Shown: positions 32,770-42,114, counted from the first letter of the stretch. The stretch is DNA of 64,000 nt from an uncultured Collinsella sp. (GCA_900762325.1 CAAFGG010000048.1:1-64000), one strand, 5' to 3'. Numbers and translations are program-made. The notes: generated by a model from the sequence alone, not told the origin.

Positions 32770-33461
32770 GCATCCGCGACAACCTTGATATCTCGGCCTA
32801 TCTGGTACTCGGCCCCGAAAACACCCTCGGACGCCCCGTGGGCGATGTGGTGGCCCAGGCACTCGACGCCGGCTTTACCTGCATCCAGGTGCGCTCCAAG
32901 GTGGCAAGCGCCCGCGAGATCATTGCGCTGACCGACGACGCCGCGCAGGCAATCGCACAGGCCGGCAAGACCGGTCAGGTCGCCCTGTTAATCGATGACC
33001 GTCTGGACTGCGTGCTTGCCGCGCGCGAGCAGGGCATTGCCGTCGATGGCGTGCACGTAGGCCAGAGCGACATTCCCGTCGAGGTCTGCCGCAAGCTGCT
33101 GGGCCCCGATGCCATTGTGGGCCTTTCGGCCCGTTGCGAGGAGATGCTCGAGTACGTCAAGACCGCCGACATGAGCCTGGTCGACTACCTGGGCATCGGC
33201 CCGCTCCACGAGACCGAGACCAAGCGCGACTGCGGACGCGCGGCCGACGGCTCTATCATCACCAAGAGCTTTGAGGACCTTGCCGCACTCCACGCGGCAA
33301 GCCCCGTGCCCATCGTGGTGGGCGGCGGCGTTAAGACGGCCGACTTGCCGCAGCTTAAGGCCACCGGCGTCGACGGCTTCTTTGTGGTAAGCGCCGTCTG
33401 CAGCGCCGACGACCCCCATGCCGCAGCCAAGGAGCTTGTCGACACCTGGCAGCAGGCATAG
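32766..33461 (+). CDS. thiE: Thiamine phosphate synthase ThiE
   Basis: A 231-residue TIM-barrel enzyme joining HMP pyrophosphate and thiazole phosphate. VQVRSK-type FTCIQVRSK, LLIDDRLD, DGVHVGQSD, GLSAR and GIGPLHETETK are the standard blocks, with VVGGGVKT near the end. The start overlaps the preceding stop by ATGA. The window has no thiD or thiC, so HMP pyrophosphate must come from elsewhere. Confidence 0.95.
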   Translation: MSIRDNLDISAYLVLGPENTLGRPVGDVVAQALDAGFTCIQVRSKVASAREIIALTDDAAQAIAQAGKTGQVALLIDDRLDCVLAAREQGIAVDGVHVGQSDIPVEVCRKLLGPDAIVGLSARCEEMLEYVKTADMSLVDYLGIGPLHETETKRDCGRAADGSIITKSFEDLAALHAASPVPIVVGGGVKTADLPQLKATGVDGFFVVSAVCSADDPHAAAKELVDTWQQA

Positions 33462-33505
33462 GCATAGGCCGAACAGCTGATTCGCAGCCTCATATCTTCA
33501 GCAAT

Positions 33506-33551
33506 GGAAAGCGCATCCCAGTTTGGGCCTCCATTCCGGGATGCGCTTTCC
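33506..33551 (+). terminator. Terminator after thiE
   Basis: GGAAAGCGCATCCC and GGGATGCGCTTTCC, a long stem with a 17-base loop; the T-run is short. Also faces the convergent patatin gene. Confidence 0.6.
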
Positions 33552-33562
33552 GTATGCGACCC

Positions 33563-34432
33563 TTACCCCGCCAGATACGCTTCCAACGCCGGCAAAGTCG
33601 CCTCTGCATCGTGGCGGCCGACCTGGTAGATGCGCTCGAGCTCATCCGGTTCGCGGCACAGCGACGGCACCTTCACCGATTCGCTCGGCCGCACCACAAA
33701 GATTTCGCCGGCAGCCTCTCGACGTGCCAGGTCATCGAGCGTGGCATTGTAGACCTCATGCCGATGCTCAAGCGCTGCAACAAACTCCGGATAGTGACGG
33801 AACACGCGCCGCAGCATGGGCATCACGCTGTTGGGCTGCTTCACAAAGCCCGCCGGCTGCGTGAGTACCACGATATTGCGGTCATACCCCTGCGCAAACA
33901 GCCATGCGCTGGGAATAGAATCAGCCACGCCACCATCCAGATACTTATGCCCGTCAATAGCAACGGGACGCGTCGCCACAGGAATGGCAGACGACGCCCG
34001 GATCCACTCGATATCGCGCTCGTCGCCATACGGTAGATCGTGGTAGACGGCCTTGCCCGTCTCGATATCGGTACACACGCACGTAAATCGCATGGGGCAG
34101 GCGCGATACGCCTCCAAGTCGATGGGATCGCGCTCGATAGGCACCTCGTGATAGGCAAAATCGGCATTGAACATATCGCCGGTTCGCAGCCAGCTGGTCA
34201 CGCTCGCATAGCGCTTGTCGGCGCAATAAGCCTTGTTGTAACGAATGGCACGGCCGATCTGGCGCGATTTAAAGTTGTAGCCAAACGCCGCGCCCGCCGA
34301 GACACCCACCATATGGTCGCAGGTCAAACCGCGCTCCATCCAAACGTCGAGCACGCCCGCCGTATACATACCGCGGTAGCCGCCTCCCTCGAGCGCAAGC
34401 CCCACCGTGCGCGTCGTATCCGGCTGTGCCAT
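33563..34432 (-). CDS. Patatin-like phospholipase
   Basis: A 289-residue lipid acyl hydrolase of the patatin/RssA type. The oxyanion hole GGGYRG is at 16-21, nucleophile S45 is in GVSAG, and the catalytic Asp is D166 in DGG. No signal peptide, so it is probably cytoplasmic. The ATG at 34432 follows GGAG. It is divergent from the GGDEF-EAL gene across a 319-base gap. Substrate is not predicted beyond lipid esters. Confidence 0.9.
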   Translation of the reverse strand: MAQPDTTRTVGLALEGGGYRGMYTAGVLDVWMERGLTCDHMVGVSAGAAFGYNFKSRQIGRAIRYNKAYCADKRYASVTSWLRTGDMFNADFAYHEVPIERDPIDLEAYRACPMRFTCVCTDIETGKAVYHDLPYGDERDIEWIRASSAIPVATRPVAIDGHKYLDGGVADSIPSAWLFAQGYDRNIVVLTQPAGFVKQPNSVMPMLRRVFRHYPEFVAALEHRHEVYNATLDDLARREAAGEIFVVRPSESVKVPSLCREPDELERIYQVGRHDAEATLPALEAYLAG

Positions 34433-34751
34433 GTGACCATCTCCGTTCCTGCGTTTTAAAACGGGACAAGTATACCCGTCAACATATATCGACTCAGTCG
34501 CATTTTTCATGCGCACCCAGGCGTTGCCGTTTGGCGAATAATAGCCGCCCACAGCATGTGCGCCCATATATAATTGTGCACTGTTGTCTATACTACTCAG
34601 CTGTTATCAACAGCGAACATTAGCCGGCAAAGTAACTCAACAACGCAGCAAGGCGGGGGCCTGGATACACGCAAGGCGCCGAGCAACGACGCGTGTACAC
34701 TACGAGCTCGCCCGACGCCATCCGCCCCGACCTCAGAAAGCCGCTTACAAC
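34433..34751. other. Divergent intergenic region before the GGDEF-EAL gene
   Basis: No gene or recognised riboswitch was seen. A TATAAT at 34568-34573 is a candidate -10 for the GGDEF-EAL gene. A GTTATCAAC-like stretch follows. I looked for a c-di-GMP (GEMM) riboswitch and did not find its conserved core. Confidence 0.4.
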
Positions 34752-37469
34752 ATGGACACCGCCAGCAATTACACCGAAACGCTCGAAAAGACCGTCCGTG
34801 ACCTTCTCGAGCGTCAGGATGATCTGATTAGGACGGCCTTTACCGACCAGCTCACCGGACTTGGCAACCGCGGCGGCTTTGCCCGTTCCCTAGAGGAAAT
34901 CTGGGAGCAGGAACTGCCCGTGACCATGGCGTTTATCGACATCGATAACCTTAAGCACTGCAACGACGTCTTTGGGCATGACGAGGGCAACCGCTATATC
35001 TTGCAGGTAAGTCTCTATCTCAAGCTGTATATGAAAGTGGACGAGGCGGCGTTTCGCATAGGCGGCGACGAGTTTGCCATCCTGTCTACGATTGCGACCG
35101 AGGACGACCTCGCCGAGCGCCTGGAACACTGCCGAACGGTCCTACTCAAAAACAACGATTCCGAGATGCCTCACTCGTTTAGCTACGGAGTGTCGCACGC
35201 CGACCCCGCCCTGGGTGAAGTCTCCAATCGCATGACACTCGATGCCGACCATCGCATGTACGACTACAAGCTACGCCATGCCATGCATCTTGATCGACGC
35301 AATATCGCGCAAGTCCACACCGACGACTTCGAAATAAGCGATCGCGTTTTTGACGCCTTTTCGATGCTCAACGAAGGCCGTTATTGCTTTATCGAGAACT
35401 TGGACAAACATCGCACCCTATGGTCACAAGGCGCCCTGCGCGATCTCGGTCTTCCTTCTGAGCATGTAGACAACTGCCACGATTACTGGAAAACGCGCGT
35501 CCACCCCGATGACCTTGAGGCCTACATCAACGACATCGACCAAATCTATAATGGCTCCAAACACCGCCGCGTCATGCAGTACCGCATGCGCAATGCCGCG
35601 GGCGACTACGTCCTCTGCCGCGCTCGCGGGTTTCGCATCGACGGCGACGGAAATACCCCCTCGCTCTATGTCGGCGAACTTGTTAACCACTCACTCGCCG
35701 AGACCGTCGACGCCGCCACGGGCCTCGGAACGCAGCGTATGCTGATCGACGCTATCGATGCCTGCCGTCGCGACCGTTGCGAGACGGGGCTTATAGCGGT
35801 CCGCATTTGTGGCACGGCAAAGTTCAACGAGCTCTACGGGGCCGAGGCTGTCGACAACATGCTCGCCGAATACGCAGGCCGCATGCTATCGATCACCCGC
35901 GGCAGAAGTCGCGTCTTCCGCTCGCGAAACGCCCAGTTCGTCGTGCTCAGCAACGATCTGGACCACGAGGCATTCGAGCAACTGACCCATCATCTTAAAG
36001 AGGCCGTTTTCGCTCCTGTTCGAATCGCGAACGACACCATTACCCCCGTCTGTCTTGTCGTCCCGGCCTTTTACGAGCGCTTAATCAATCAAGCGACCGC
36101 TGTTTTAGGCGAACTCGACCGTCGTCTTCGCGCCGCCGGCGGGCTTGCACCCAACGACAGCCTCCCCATACCCGAGATTGAGCGTAAAAGCGCCGTCGCC
36201 GAACGCATCGATACGCTCACGGGCCTCTATCGACCCAGCGAGTTTATGCGGCGTGCCAACGCATTTCTTAAGACAAGGCGCGACGCCGCTTGGTGTATCG
36301 CCACCGTCGACATGGGTCATATGCGACTGTTCAACGAATGGCACGGACAGGCCGAGGGCGACCGCGTGCTCGCCGATGTGGGCACGGTCCTCAAAGACAT
36401 CGAGAATGCCGAGATGGGCGTCGCAGGATACTGGGGCCAAGACGACTTTTGCATTCTCATCCCCTTTGAGCACAACACCGTCCATCAAATCTATAACCGC
36501 GTTCGTGCCGCCGTGGCCAAGCATGATGACGGCGTGGGTTTCTGGCCGTCCATGGGCGTTTGCCCCATCGACCCCAACGAGGAAATCACCATCGACGCGC
36601 AGGCCAAGGCCATGTTTACCAATCGGCGCGCCAAAAACGATTTTAAGGATCGCATCGCCGTCTTTCGCCCCGAGGAATACAAGCGCGAGGTGGCGTTTCA
36701 CCGCACCCTCACCGAGTTCCAGTATGCGCTCTCAAACGACCGCATCACCTACTACCTGCAGCCCCAGGTTGATATGGAAACCGGCGAGATCATTGGCGCC
36801 GAAGCACTCACCCGCTGGATTGACAAGGACGGCTCTCTCATTTCGCCCGCAACGTTTATCCCCGCACTCGAGGAAAGCGGCTTTGTGGTGACGCTCGACA
36901 AGTACATTTGGCAGGGTGTCGCCTCGTGGCTGCGCGGGCGCATCGATCGAGGACTTCGCGTGGTTCCGGTCTCGCTTAATGTGTCGCGCGTGGATATCCT
37001 TGCCTGCGACGTTGCCGAACATATGGGGGCGCTCGCCGCCCAATACAACCTACCGCCCGAGCTCATGCGTATCGAGATCACCGAGACGGCTTATACGGGG
37101 GAGTCCGAGGCCGTGGACAAACTGACAGCCGACCTGCACACCCGCGGCTTCTCGACCTATATGGACGATTTTGGCACCGGCCAGTCCACGCTCGCGATGC
37201 TCAAGAACGTCAACGTCGACGTCATCAAGCTCGACCGCACCTTTGTGCCCACCGACCGCGATCAAGGCCGCAGCGCGCAGATCGTGTCATCGATGCTCGA
37301 GATGGCGCAGTCGCTCCATCTGCCCGTCGTGGTCGAAGGCGTCGAGACAAATGAGCAGGCAAACATACTACGCCACATGGGCGCCCGCTACGCTCAGGGC
37401 TTCCTCTACTACCGCCCCATGCCGGCGAATGATTTTGAGGCATTGCTCGATGGTGGCAAAAACAACTGA
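34752..37469 (+). CDS. Diguanylate cyclase/phosphodiesterase with GGDEF-PAS-GGDEF-GGDEF-EAL
   Basis: A 905-residue soluble c-di-GMP protein. GGDEF1 (about 25-175) has an intact GGDEF at 104-108. A PAS domain covers about 205-315. GGDEF2 (320-450) carries RNAQF (392-396) and GGDEF3 (485-640) carries GQDDF (562-566); both look degenerate. The EAL domain (655-895) has EAL at 684-686, N743, E775, D805, D806, K826, E862 and Q882, the full set of metal-binding and catalytic residues. It can plausibly both make and destroy c-di-GMP, with the PAS sensing a signal. No membrane segment. Start at 34752 has a weak ribosome site. It is followed by a paralogue without EAL. Confidence 0.9.
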   Translation: MDTASNYTETLEKTVRDLLERQDDLIRTAFTDQLTGLGNRGGFARSLEEIWEQELPVTMAFIDIDNLKHCNDVFGHDEGNRYILQVSLYLKLYMKVDEAAFRIGGDEFAILSTIATEDDLAERLEHCRTVLLKNNDSEMPHSFSYGVSHADPALGEVSNRMTLDADHRMYDYKLRHAMHLDRRNIAQVHTDDFEISDRVFDAFSMLNEGRYCFIENLDKHRTLWSQGALRDLGLPSEHVDNCHDYWKTRVHPDDLEAYINDIDQIYNGSKHRRVMQYRMRNAAGDYVLCRARGFRIDGDGNTPSLYVGELVNHSLAETVDAATGLGTQRMLIDAIDACRRDRCETGLIAVRICGTAKFNELYGAEAVDNMLAEYAGRMLSITRGRSRVFRSRNAQFVVLSNDLDHEAFEQLTHHLKEAVFAPVRIANDTITPVCLVVPAFYERLINQATAVLGELDRRLRAAGGLAPNDSLPIPEIERKSAVAERIDTLTGLYRPSEFMRRANAFLKTRRDAAWCIATVDMGHMRLFNEWHGQAEGDRVLADVGTVLKDIENAEMGVAGYWGQDDFCILIPFEHNTVHQIYNRVRAAVAKHDDGVGFWPSMGVCPIDPNEEITIDAQAKAMFTNRRAKNDFKDRIAVFRPEEYKREVAFHRTLTEFQYALSNDRITYYLQPQVDMETGEIIGAEALTRWIDKDGSLISPATFIPALEESGFVVTLDKYIWQGVASWLRGRIDRGLRVVPVSLNVSRVDILACDVAEHMGALAAQYNLPPELMRIEITETAYTGESEAVDKLTADLHTRGFSTYMDDFGTGQSTLAMLKNVNVDVIKLDRTFVPTDRDQGRSAQIVSSMLEMAQSLHLPVVVEGVETNEQANILRHMGARYAQGFLYYRPMPANDFEALLDGGKNN

Positions 37470-37527
37470 TACGCTCGCGCGCAAAACACCACCGCCGAAG
37501 GGGACATTTGTCTCCATTAGCTAACTT

Positions 37528-37558
37528 ATATCCCCAATTCAAACCGAATTGGGGATAT
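37528..37558. repeat. 13-bp inverted repeat between the GGDEF genes
   Basis: ATATCCCCAATTC and GAATTGGGGATAT with a 5-base loop, ending 22 bases before the ribosome site of the second gene. No T-run. It may be a terminator-like or protein-binding site. Confidence 0.6.
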
Positions 37559-37596
37559 GATACAAACCGTTGTTCTGCCCAAGGAGGTTATTCATC

Positions 37597-39126
37597 ATGA
37601 ACGAGTCATATCGCTTGGGCGAGCAATCGATTATTGCCTATCTTCAGCGACTTGCGAATGGTGTCTCGACCGCCGAACTCGATGTTTCCGTGCTGCCTGC
37701 TGAGCTACGCGCCGTTGGTGAGCAACTGCAAAAGACGCATGCCATCCTGCAACAAGAGCGCCAGCTGCTTGAGTGCAACGCCTATATCGATCCGCTCACC
37801 AACTTGGACAACCGTGGCGGACTCGACCGTCACGTCGAGCAGCTCTGGCGCAAAGGCGACCCCTTCACCTGCGCCTATATTGACATCGACCATCTCAAGC
37901 ATTGCAATGATAGGTTTGGCCACGCCGAAGGCAATCGCTATATTCTGAGCATCTGTCGCACGCTCTCCGAAACCATGGAGCACGATGAGATGCTGTTCCG
38001 TATCGGTGGAGACGAGTTTGTGCTTATCTCGCTCTCTGCAAACGAGACTGAACTCGAGCAGCGCTTGGAGCAGGTACGTGCCGGGCTGATCGAGGCGAGC
38101 TCAGGTGGCAAGGCGCCCATGATCGCTAGCTTTAGCTTTGGCTGCTCGCGCGTCAATCCACTTGCCGGCGACACGCGTCGCCAGATGACGATGGATGCCG
38201 ATCGCAAGATGTATCGCTATAAGCTTATGCATCGTGTGCAGCAACCGAAAGACAATGACGCGCCGCCACACCCAATTGCCGAGCAGCTTCCGTGCAACGA
38301 CCGCGTATTCCAAGCAATCTCTATGAGCTCCGAGACGCGCTATCCGTTTATCCTCAATCTCGATACGGGCGAATCACAATGGTCGGTTAATGCCGTACGC
38401 GATTTTGACCTGCCCTCCCAGCATCCCTACAACTCACTCGACTTGTGGCTTGCCCGCGTTCACCCCGAGGACCGCGACAACGTACGCGCCGAGCTCGACA
38501 TGGTGATAAACGGTACGTGGCACTTCCACTACATGCAGTATCGCGTGATGGATGCCACCGAAGCATACGTGCTTTGCGACTGCACGGGCTACCGCTTGGA
38601 CGGCACCGATACCGAGCCCAACATGTACGTGGGCATGATTATCAACCGCAGCTTGGCAGATACGACCGATTCCGTGACCGGCCTGGGCGACATCCACGCC
38701 CTGGTCAACGCCATTGGCGAAATGCGTCGCGTCGCGCGCAAGGCGGGCTTGGTCGCCATTAAAATCGACGATATCGCTCAGGTCAATGCCCGCTTTGGCT
38801 TTGACGCAGGCGACCGCGTTTTGGCGGAGAGCGCCGCCTGCCTCATGGATTGTTCGCGCGGTAAGGGTCGTCTGTTCCGCTCGACCGGACCGATGTTCGT
38901 GGCGCTTTTCGACGAATTCGATCCCGAAGAGACCGACGCGATCGCAAAGGAAATCGAGCGGTTCCTGGGCTCTCCCGTGCTCTTTGGCTCGTTTGAATAT
39001 CAGCCGCCCCTTCGCGTGGCCACGCTTCATCTGGATACCGTCGACCGACAGCCCGTTTCCATTTTGAACGAGCTCAAAGTGTTGCTCGGGAAAGCCGTGC
39101 AGGTGCCAGGTACCAAACTGGATTAG
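37597..39126 (+). CDS. Diguanylate cyclase, GGDEF-PAS-GGDEF
   Basis: A 509-residue protein. A helical N-terminus (1-60) is followed by an intact GGDEF domain (60-215, GGDEF at 137-141), a PAS domain (about 235-350) and a second GGDEF fold (355-500) whose signature is degraded (STGPMF near 429). The order mirrors the first 450 residues of the preceding gene, pointing to tandem duplication with loss or gain of the EAL part. AAGGAGG precedes the ATG. No membrane segments, so regulation is probably through the PAS domain or partner proteins. Confidence 0.9.
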   Translation: MNESYRLGEQSIIAYLQRLANGVSTAELDVSVLPAELRAVGEQLQKTHAILQQERQLLECNAYIDPLTNLDNRGGLDRHVEQLWRKGDPFTCAYIDIDHLKHCNDRFGHAEGNRYILSICRTLSETMEHDEMLFRIGGDEFVLISLSANETELEQRLEQVRAGLIEASSGGKAPMIASFSFGCSRVNPLAGDTRRQMTMDADRKMYRYKLMHRVQQPKDNDAPPHPIAEQLPCNDRVFQAISMSSETRYPFILNLDTGESQWSVNAVRDFDLPSQHPYNSLDLWLARVHPEDRDNVRAELDMVINGTWHFHYMQYRVMDATEAYVLCDCTGYRLDGTDTEPNMYVGMIINRSLADTTDSVTGLGDIHALVNAIGEMRRVARKAGLVAIKIDDIAQVNARFGFDAGDRVLAESAACLMDCSRGKGRLFRSTGPMFVALFDEFDPEETDAIAKEIERFLGSPVLFGSFEYQPPLRVATLHLDTVDRQPVSILNELKVLLGKAVQVPGTKLD

Positions 39127-39200
39127 CACCACGCCCGCACCGCCTCCCCCATCGTGCGATAATCCTCTGCAGAAGTCACCAACAGCAGAGGGAGTTTGTG

Positions 39201-39824
39201 ATGAAGGTTCTTTTGGTCAATGGCAGCCCCAAGGCAAACGGCAACACCGCTCGCGCGCTCGCCGAAGTCGCCGAGCAACTTAAAGCCGAGGGCATCGACA
39301 GCGAGGTATTCCAACTGGGCGCCAAGCCCATCCGCGACTGCATCGGCTGCGGTCAGTGCGGCAAGCTTGGCGGTCGCTGCACCTTTGACGACGACGTGGT
39401 GAACGAGCTCATCGCTGCCGCCGAGCAGGCAGATGGCTTTGTCTTTGGCTCCCCCGTCTACTATGCGCATCCCAGCGGACGCATCCTCTCGGCTCTCGAC
39501 CGCGCATTCTATGCTGGCAGCAAGGCCTTTGTGCACAAGCCGGGTGCCGCGGTCGCCGTCGCCCGTCGCGGCGGCACCTCGACCACCTTCGATGTGCTCA
39601 ACAAGTACTTCACCATTAAGCAAATGCCCGTGGTTGCTTCCACCTACTGGAACAACGTGTTTGGCCGTGTGCCCGGCGACGCCGATGGGGACGCCGAGGG
39701 CCTTGCCACCATGCGAAACATCGGCAAAAACATGGCCTGGCTCCTACGTTGCATCGAGGCCGGACAGGCCGCCGGCATCAACGCACCCGAGGCAGATCGC
39801 GCAACGACCAACTTCATTCGATAG
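39201..39824 (+). CDS. Flavodoxin-family NAD(P)H-dependent oxidoreductase
   Basis: A 207-residue FMN protein of the iron-sulfur flavoprotein/NADPH-FMN reductase group. The phosphate loop is GSPKANGNTARA (9-20). A CIGCGQC cluster (CxxCxxC) follows near residue 50, and FGSPVYYAHPSG is the flavin-binding segment. Such proteins reduce flavins or quinones in anaerobes. The ATG at 39201 is preferred over GTG at 39198; GAGGGAG lies upstream. An ArsC-like gene follows 12 bases downstream. Confidence 0.9.
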   Translation: MKVLLVNGSPKANGNTARALAEVAEQLKAEGIDSEVFQLGAKPIRDCIGCGQCGKLGGRCTFDDDVVNELIAAAEQADGFVFGSPVYYAHPSGRILSALDRAFYAGSKAFVHKPGAAVAVARRGGTSTTFDVLNKYFTIKQMPVVASTYWNNVFGRVPGDADGDAEGLATMRNIGKNMAWLLRCIEAGQAAGINAPEADRATTNFIR

Positions 39825-39836
39825 AGCGGCGGGAGC

Positions 39837-40178
39837 ATGAATATTCAAATCTTCGGCACCAAGAAGTCCTTCGATACCAAGAAGGCTCAGCGCTATTTTA
39901 AGGAACGCCGCATTAAGGTGCAGTTTATCGACCTTAAGGAAAAGGAGATGAGCAAGGGCGAGCTTACGAGCGTAATGCAGGCGGTCGGCGGCATCGACAA
40001 GCTGCTCAACCCCAAGGCCAAGGACGAGGAGACGCTCGCGCTCATCCAGCACCTCACCCCCAGTCAGCGCTTCGATATACTGCTCGAGAATCAGCAGGTC
40101 TTGGCCGAGCCCATCGTGCGCAACGGCAAAAAGGCCACCGTCGGCTATTGCCCTGATGTATGGGGAGCCTGGGAGTAG
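39837..40178 (+). CDS. ArsC/Spx-like protein without the active-site Cys
   Basis: A 113-residue thioredoxin-fold protein of the arsenate reductase family. The N-terminus IFGTKKSFDTKKAQRYFKER aligns with YffB-type members, which have Cys where this one has S11. No other cysteine lies near the active site. The C-terminal block EPIVRNGKKATVGY is typical. It is likely not a thiol-based arsenate reductase; a regulatory role is possible. It is co-transcribed with the flavodoxin gene. Confidence 0.8.
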   Translation: MNIQIFGTKKSFDTKKAQRYFKERRIKVQFIDLKEKEMSKGELTSVMQAVGGIDKLLNPKAKDEETLALIQHLTPSQRFDILLENQQVLAEPIVRNGKKATVGYCPDVWGAWE

Positions 40179-40264
40179 CCTGTGTTATTTGCCAGCGCGT
40201 GGGTATAAGAGCAGGCGTTTGGCATAAGATTTAACTGTAAGCCATGTCTAACAAAGGAGGGCAC

Positions 40265-41395
40265 ATGCCCAACAGACCCGTGAAGATCATCATGCTTACC
40301 GGATACCTCGGTGCCGGCAAGACCACGCTGCTCAACCACATCCTCGCTAACGACGGCGGCATCCGTGCCGCCGTGATCGTCAACGATATCGGCGAGATCA
40401 ATGTGGACGCCAGCCTTATCGCCGACGGCGGCCTTTCCGAGACCGACGACCTCATCCCGCTCACCAACGGCTGCATCTGCTGTACGCTTTCGGACGACCT
40501 TGCTAACCAGCTGCAGGGCATCGCCGATTCGGGCAACTTCGACTACATCATCATCGAGGCTTCGGGCATTTGCGAGCCTATCCCCATCGCCTACACCATC
40601 TCGAGCTTCTGCGACGAGGCCAAGGTGGGCGGCGAGCCCAAGCTCGCGCTCGACAACATCGTGGTTGTAGTCGACTGCGCCCGCATGTACGACGAGTTTA
40701 ACGGCGGTCGCGACCTACTGGCCGAGGATATCGACGAGGACGACATCGAGAGCCTGCTCATCCAGCAGATCGAGTTCTGCTCCACGTTGATCCTCAATAA
40801 GACCGATACCGTGACGCCCGAGCAGATTGCCGAGCTCAAGGCCATCGTGCGCAGCCTGCAGAAGGACGCCGTGATTGTCGAGGCTCAAAACGGCGAGGTC
40901 CCCATGGAGGAGCTGCTCGATACCGACCGCTTCGACTTTATGCGCGCCTACAACTCCGCCGCCTGGATCGAGGCCATGGAACATCCCGAGGAGCACGACG
41001 ACCCCGAGGTGCTCGAGTACGACATCGAGACCTTTGTTTACTCGCGCCGCAAGCCGTTTGACCTGCAGAAGTTCACCGATTTTGTTGAGCAGGAGTGGCC
41101 CGACGAGGTTATTCGCGTCAAGGGTCCGCTGTGGCAGACCGGCGATCCGGACATGTGCTACATGTTTGAGCAGGCCGGCCACCAGATGCGTCTGATGGAG
41201 AACGGCCTGTTCGTTGACTCCGCGCCCGAGAGCGAGAAGCAGAAGATCATCGACGAGAACCCCGAGATCATGCAGATTTGGGACGACGAGACGGGCGACC
41301 GCATGACGAGCCTGTGCATTATCGGCCGTCACATGGACAAGGATGCGCTCATCGCCTCCCTCGATGCCTGCCTGACCGACTGGCACCGCGCCTAG
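40265..41395 (+). CDS. CobW/ZNG1-type metal-chaperone GTPase
   Basis: A 376-residue G3E-family GTPase. The P-loop is GYLGAGKTT (13-21), the metal-binding CICC is at 70-73, and NKTD is the guanine-specificity motif. A beta-rich C-terminal CobW domain follows (about 275-376). These proteins deliver zinc or cobalt to client enzymes. The ATG at 40265 follows AAAGGAGGG. The acidic stretch AEDIDEDD (158-165) is notable. No zinc-response element was identified. Confidence 0.9.
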   Translation: MPNRPVKIIMLTGYLGAGKTTLLNHILANDGGIRAAVIVNDIGEINVDASLIADGGLSETDDLIPLTNGCICCTLSDDLANQLQGIADSGNFDYIIIEASGICEPIPIAYTISSFCDEAKVGGEPKLALDNIVVVVDCARMYDEFNGGRDLLAEDIDEDDIESLLIQQIEFCSTLILNKTDTVTPEQIAELKAIVRSLQKDAVIVEAQNGEVPMEELLDTDRFDFMRAYNSAAWIEAMEHPEEHDDPEVLEYDIETFVYSRRKPFDLQKFTDFVEQEWPDEVIRVKGPLWQTGDPDMCYMFEQAGHQMRLMENGLFVDSAPESEKQKIIDENPEIMQIWDDETGDRMTSLCIIGRHMDKDALIASLDACLTDWHRA

Positions 41396-41435
41396 GTTTA
41401 TCGAAGCGGGCATTTTTCCGCCTACGTAACCGCCA

Positions 41436-41470
41436 AACCACCACGAAGGTACCCTTCGTGGTGGTTTTTC
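41436..41470 (+). terminator. Terminator after the CobW GTPase, with repeat-like stem
   Basis: AACCACCACGAAGG and CTTCGTGGTGGTT arms followed by TTTTC. The CCACCAC arm matches the palindrome at 2037-2069. Confidence 0.85.
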
Positions 41471-41490
41471 GTTCTGAGCCAAGGAGATTC

Positions 41491-42090
41491 ATGTTCAATA
41501 TCGTGCTGTATGCGCCCGAGATTCCGGCCAATACAGGCAATATCGGCCGCACCTGCGTGGTCACCGGCGCCCGCCTGCATCTGGTGGAGCCGCTGGGGTT
41601 TTCGCTCGACGATAAGACGGTGCGTCGCGCCGGACTGGGCTACTGGCAAAACTTGGACGTGACGACCTATGCCGGCTGGAAGGATTTCCTTGCGCGCAAC
41701 GGCCTCTCCCCTACCGACGAGCGTCTGCATCTGCTGACCAAAAAGGCGCGCAGAACCTATGCGCAAAGCACCTACCGCGACGGTGACTATTTGGTCTTTG
41801 GCAGCGAGAGCTCGGGTATTCCCGAGCCACTGCTTGCCACGGCGCCCGAGCGCTGCGAGCGCATCCCGATGCTGCGCGATTGCGATTCGCTTGACAACGC
41901 CGAGGCATGGGAAGCTCACGAGGAATCGCTGGGGCATACCGAGGACAGCCACGAGGTCATCCTTCAACAGGACATCTGCGGCAACTTCGTCAATCCCGAC
42001 GACTACCGCATCAGCGCACTCAACCTCTCCAACAGCGCCGCCATCGTCCTCTACGAAGCCCTGCGCCAGGCAGGCTTTCCGAGCATGTGA
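41491..42090 (+). CDS. trmL: tRNA (cytidine(34)-2'-O)-methyltransferase TrmL
   Basis: A 199-residue SPOUT methyltransferase that modifies the wobble base of tRNA-Leu. Typical sequence: APEIPANTGNIGRTC near the start, FGSESSGIPEPLL (the knotted AdoMet site), and NLSNSAAIVLYEALRQ at the end. The ATG at 41491 follows AAGGAG. The stop codon lies inside the palindrome at 42086-42114. Confidence 0.93.
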   Translation: MFNIVLYAPEIPANTGNIGRTCVVTGARLHLVEPLGFSLDDKTVRRAGLGYWQNLDVTTYAGWKDFLARNGLSPTDERLHLLTKKARRTYAQSTYRDGDYLVFGSESSGIPEPLLATAPERCERIPMLRDCDSLDNAEAWEAHEESLGHTEDSHEVILQQDICGNFVNPDDYRISALNLSNSAAIVLYEALRQAGFPSM

Positions 42091-42114
42091 CAAAGGGACA
42101 GTCCCTTTGTCACA
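42086..42114. repeat. GTGACAAAGGGAC hairpin, copy 1
   Basis: TGTGACAAAGGGAC and GTCCCTTTGTCACA, a perfect stem with a short centre; it contains the trmL stop codon and lies 6 bases from the convergent UvrA-like stop. A close copy is at 45812-45844. Confidence 0.8.

Noticed and set aside
34433..34751. Possible c-di-GMP (GEMM) riboswitch before the GGDEF-EAL gene
   Set aside because: The conserved core and tetraloop receptor were not found on reading the gap.
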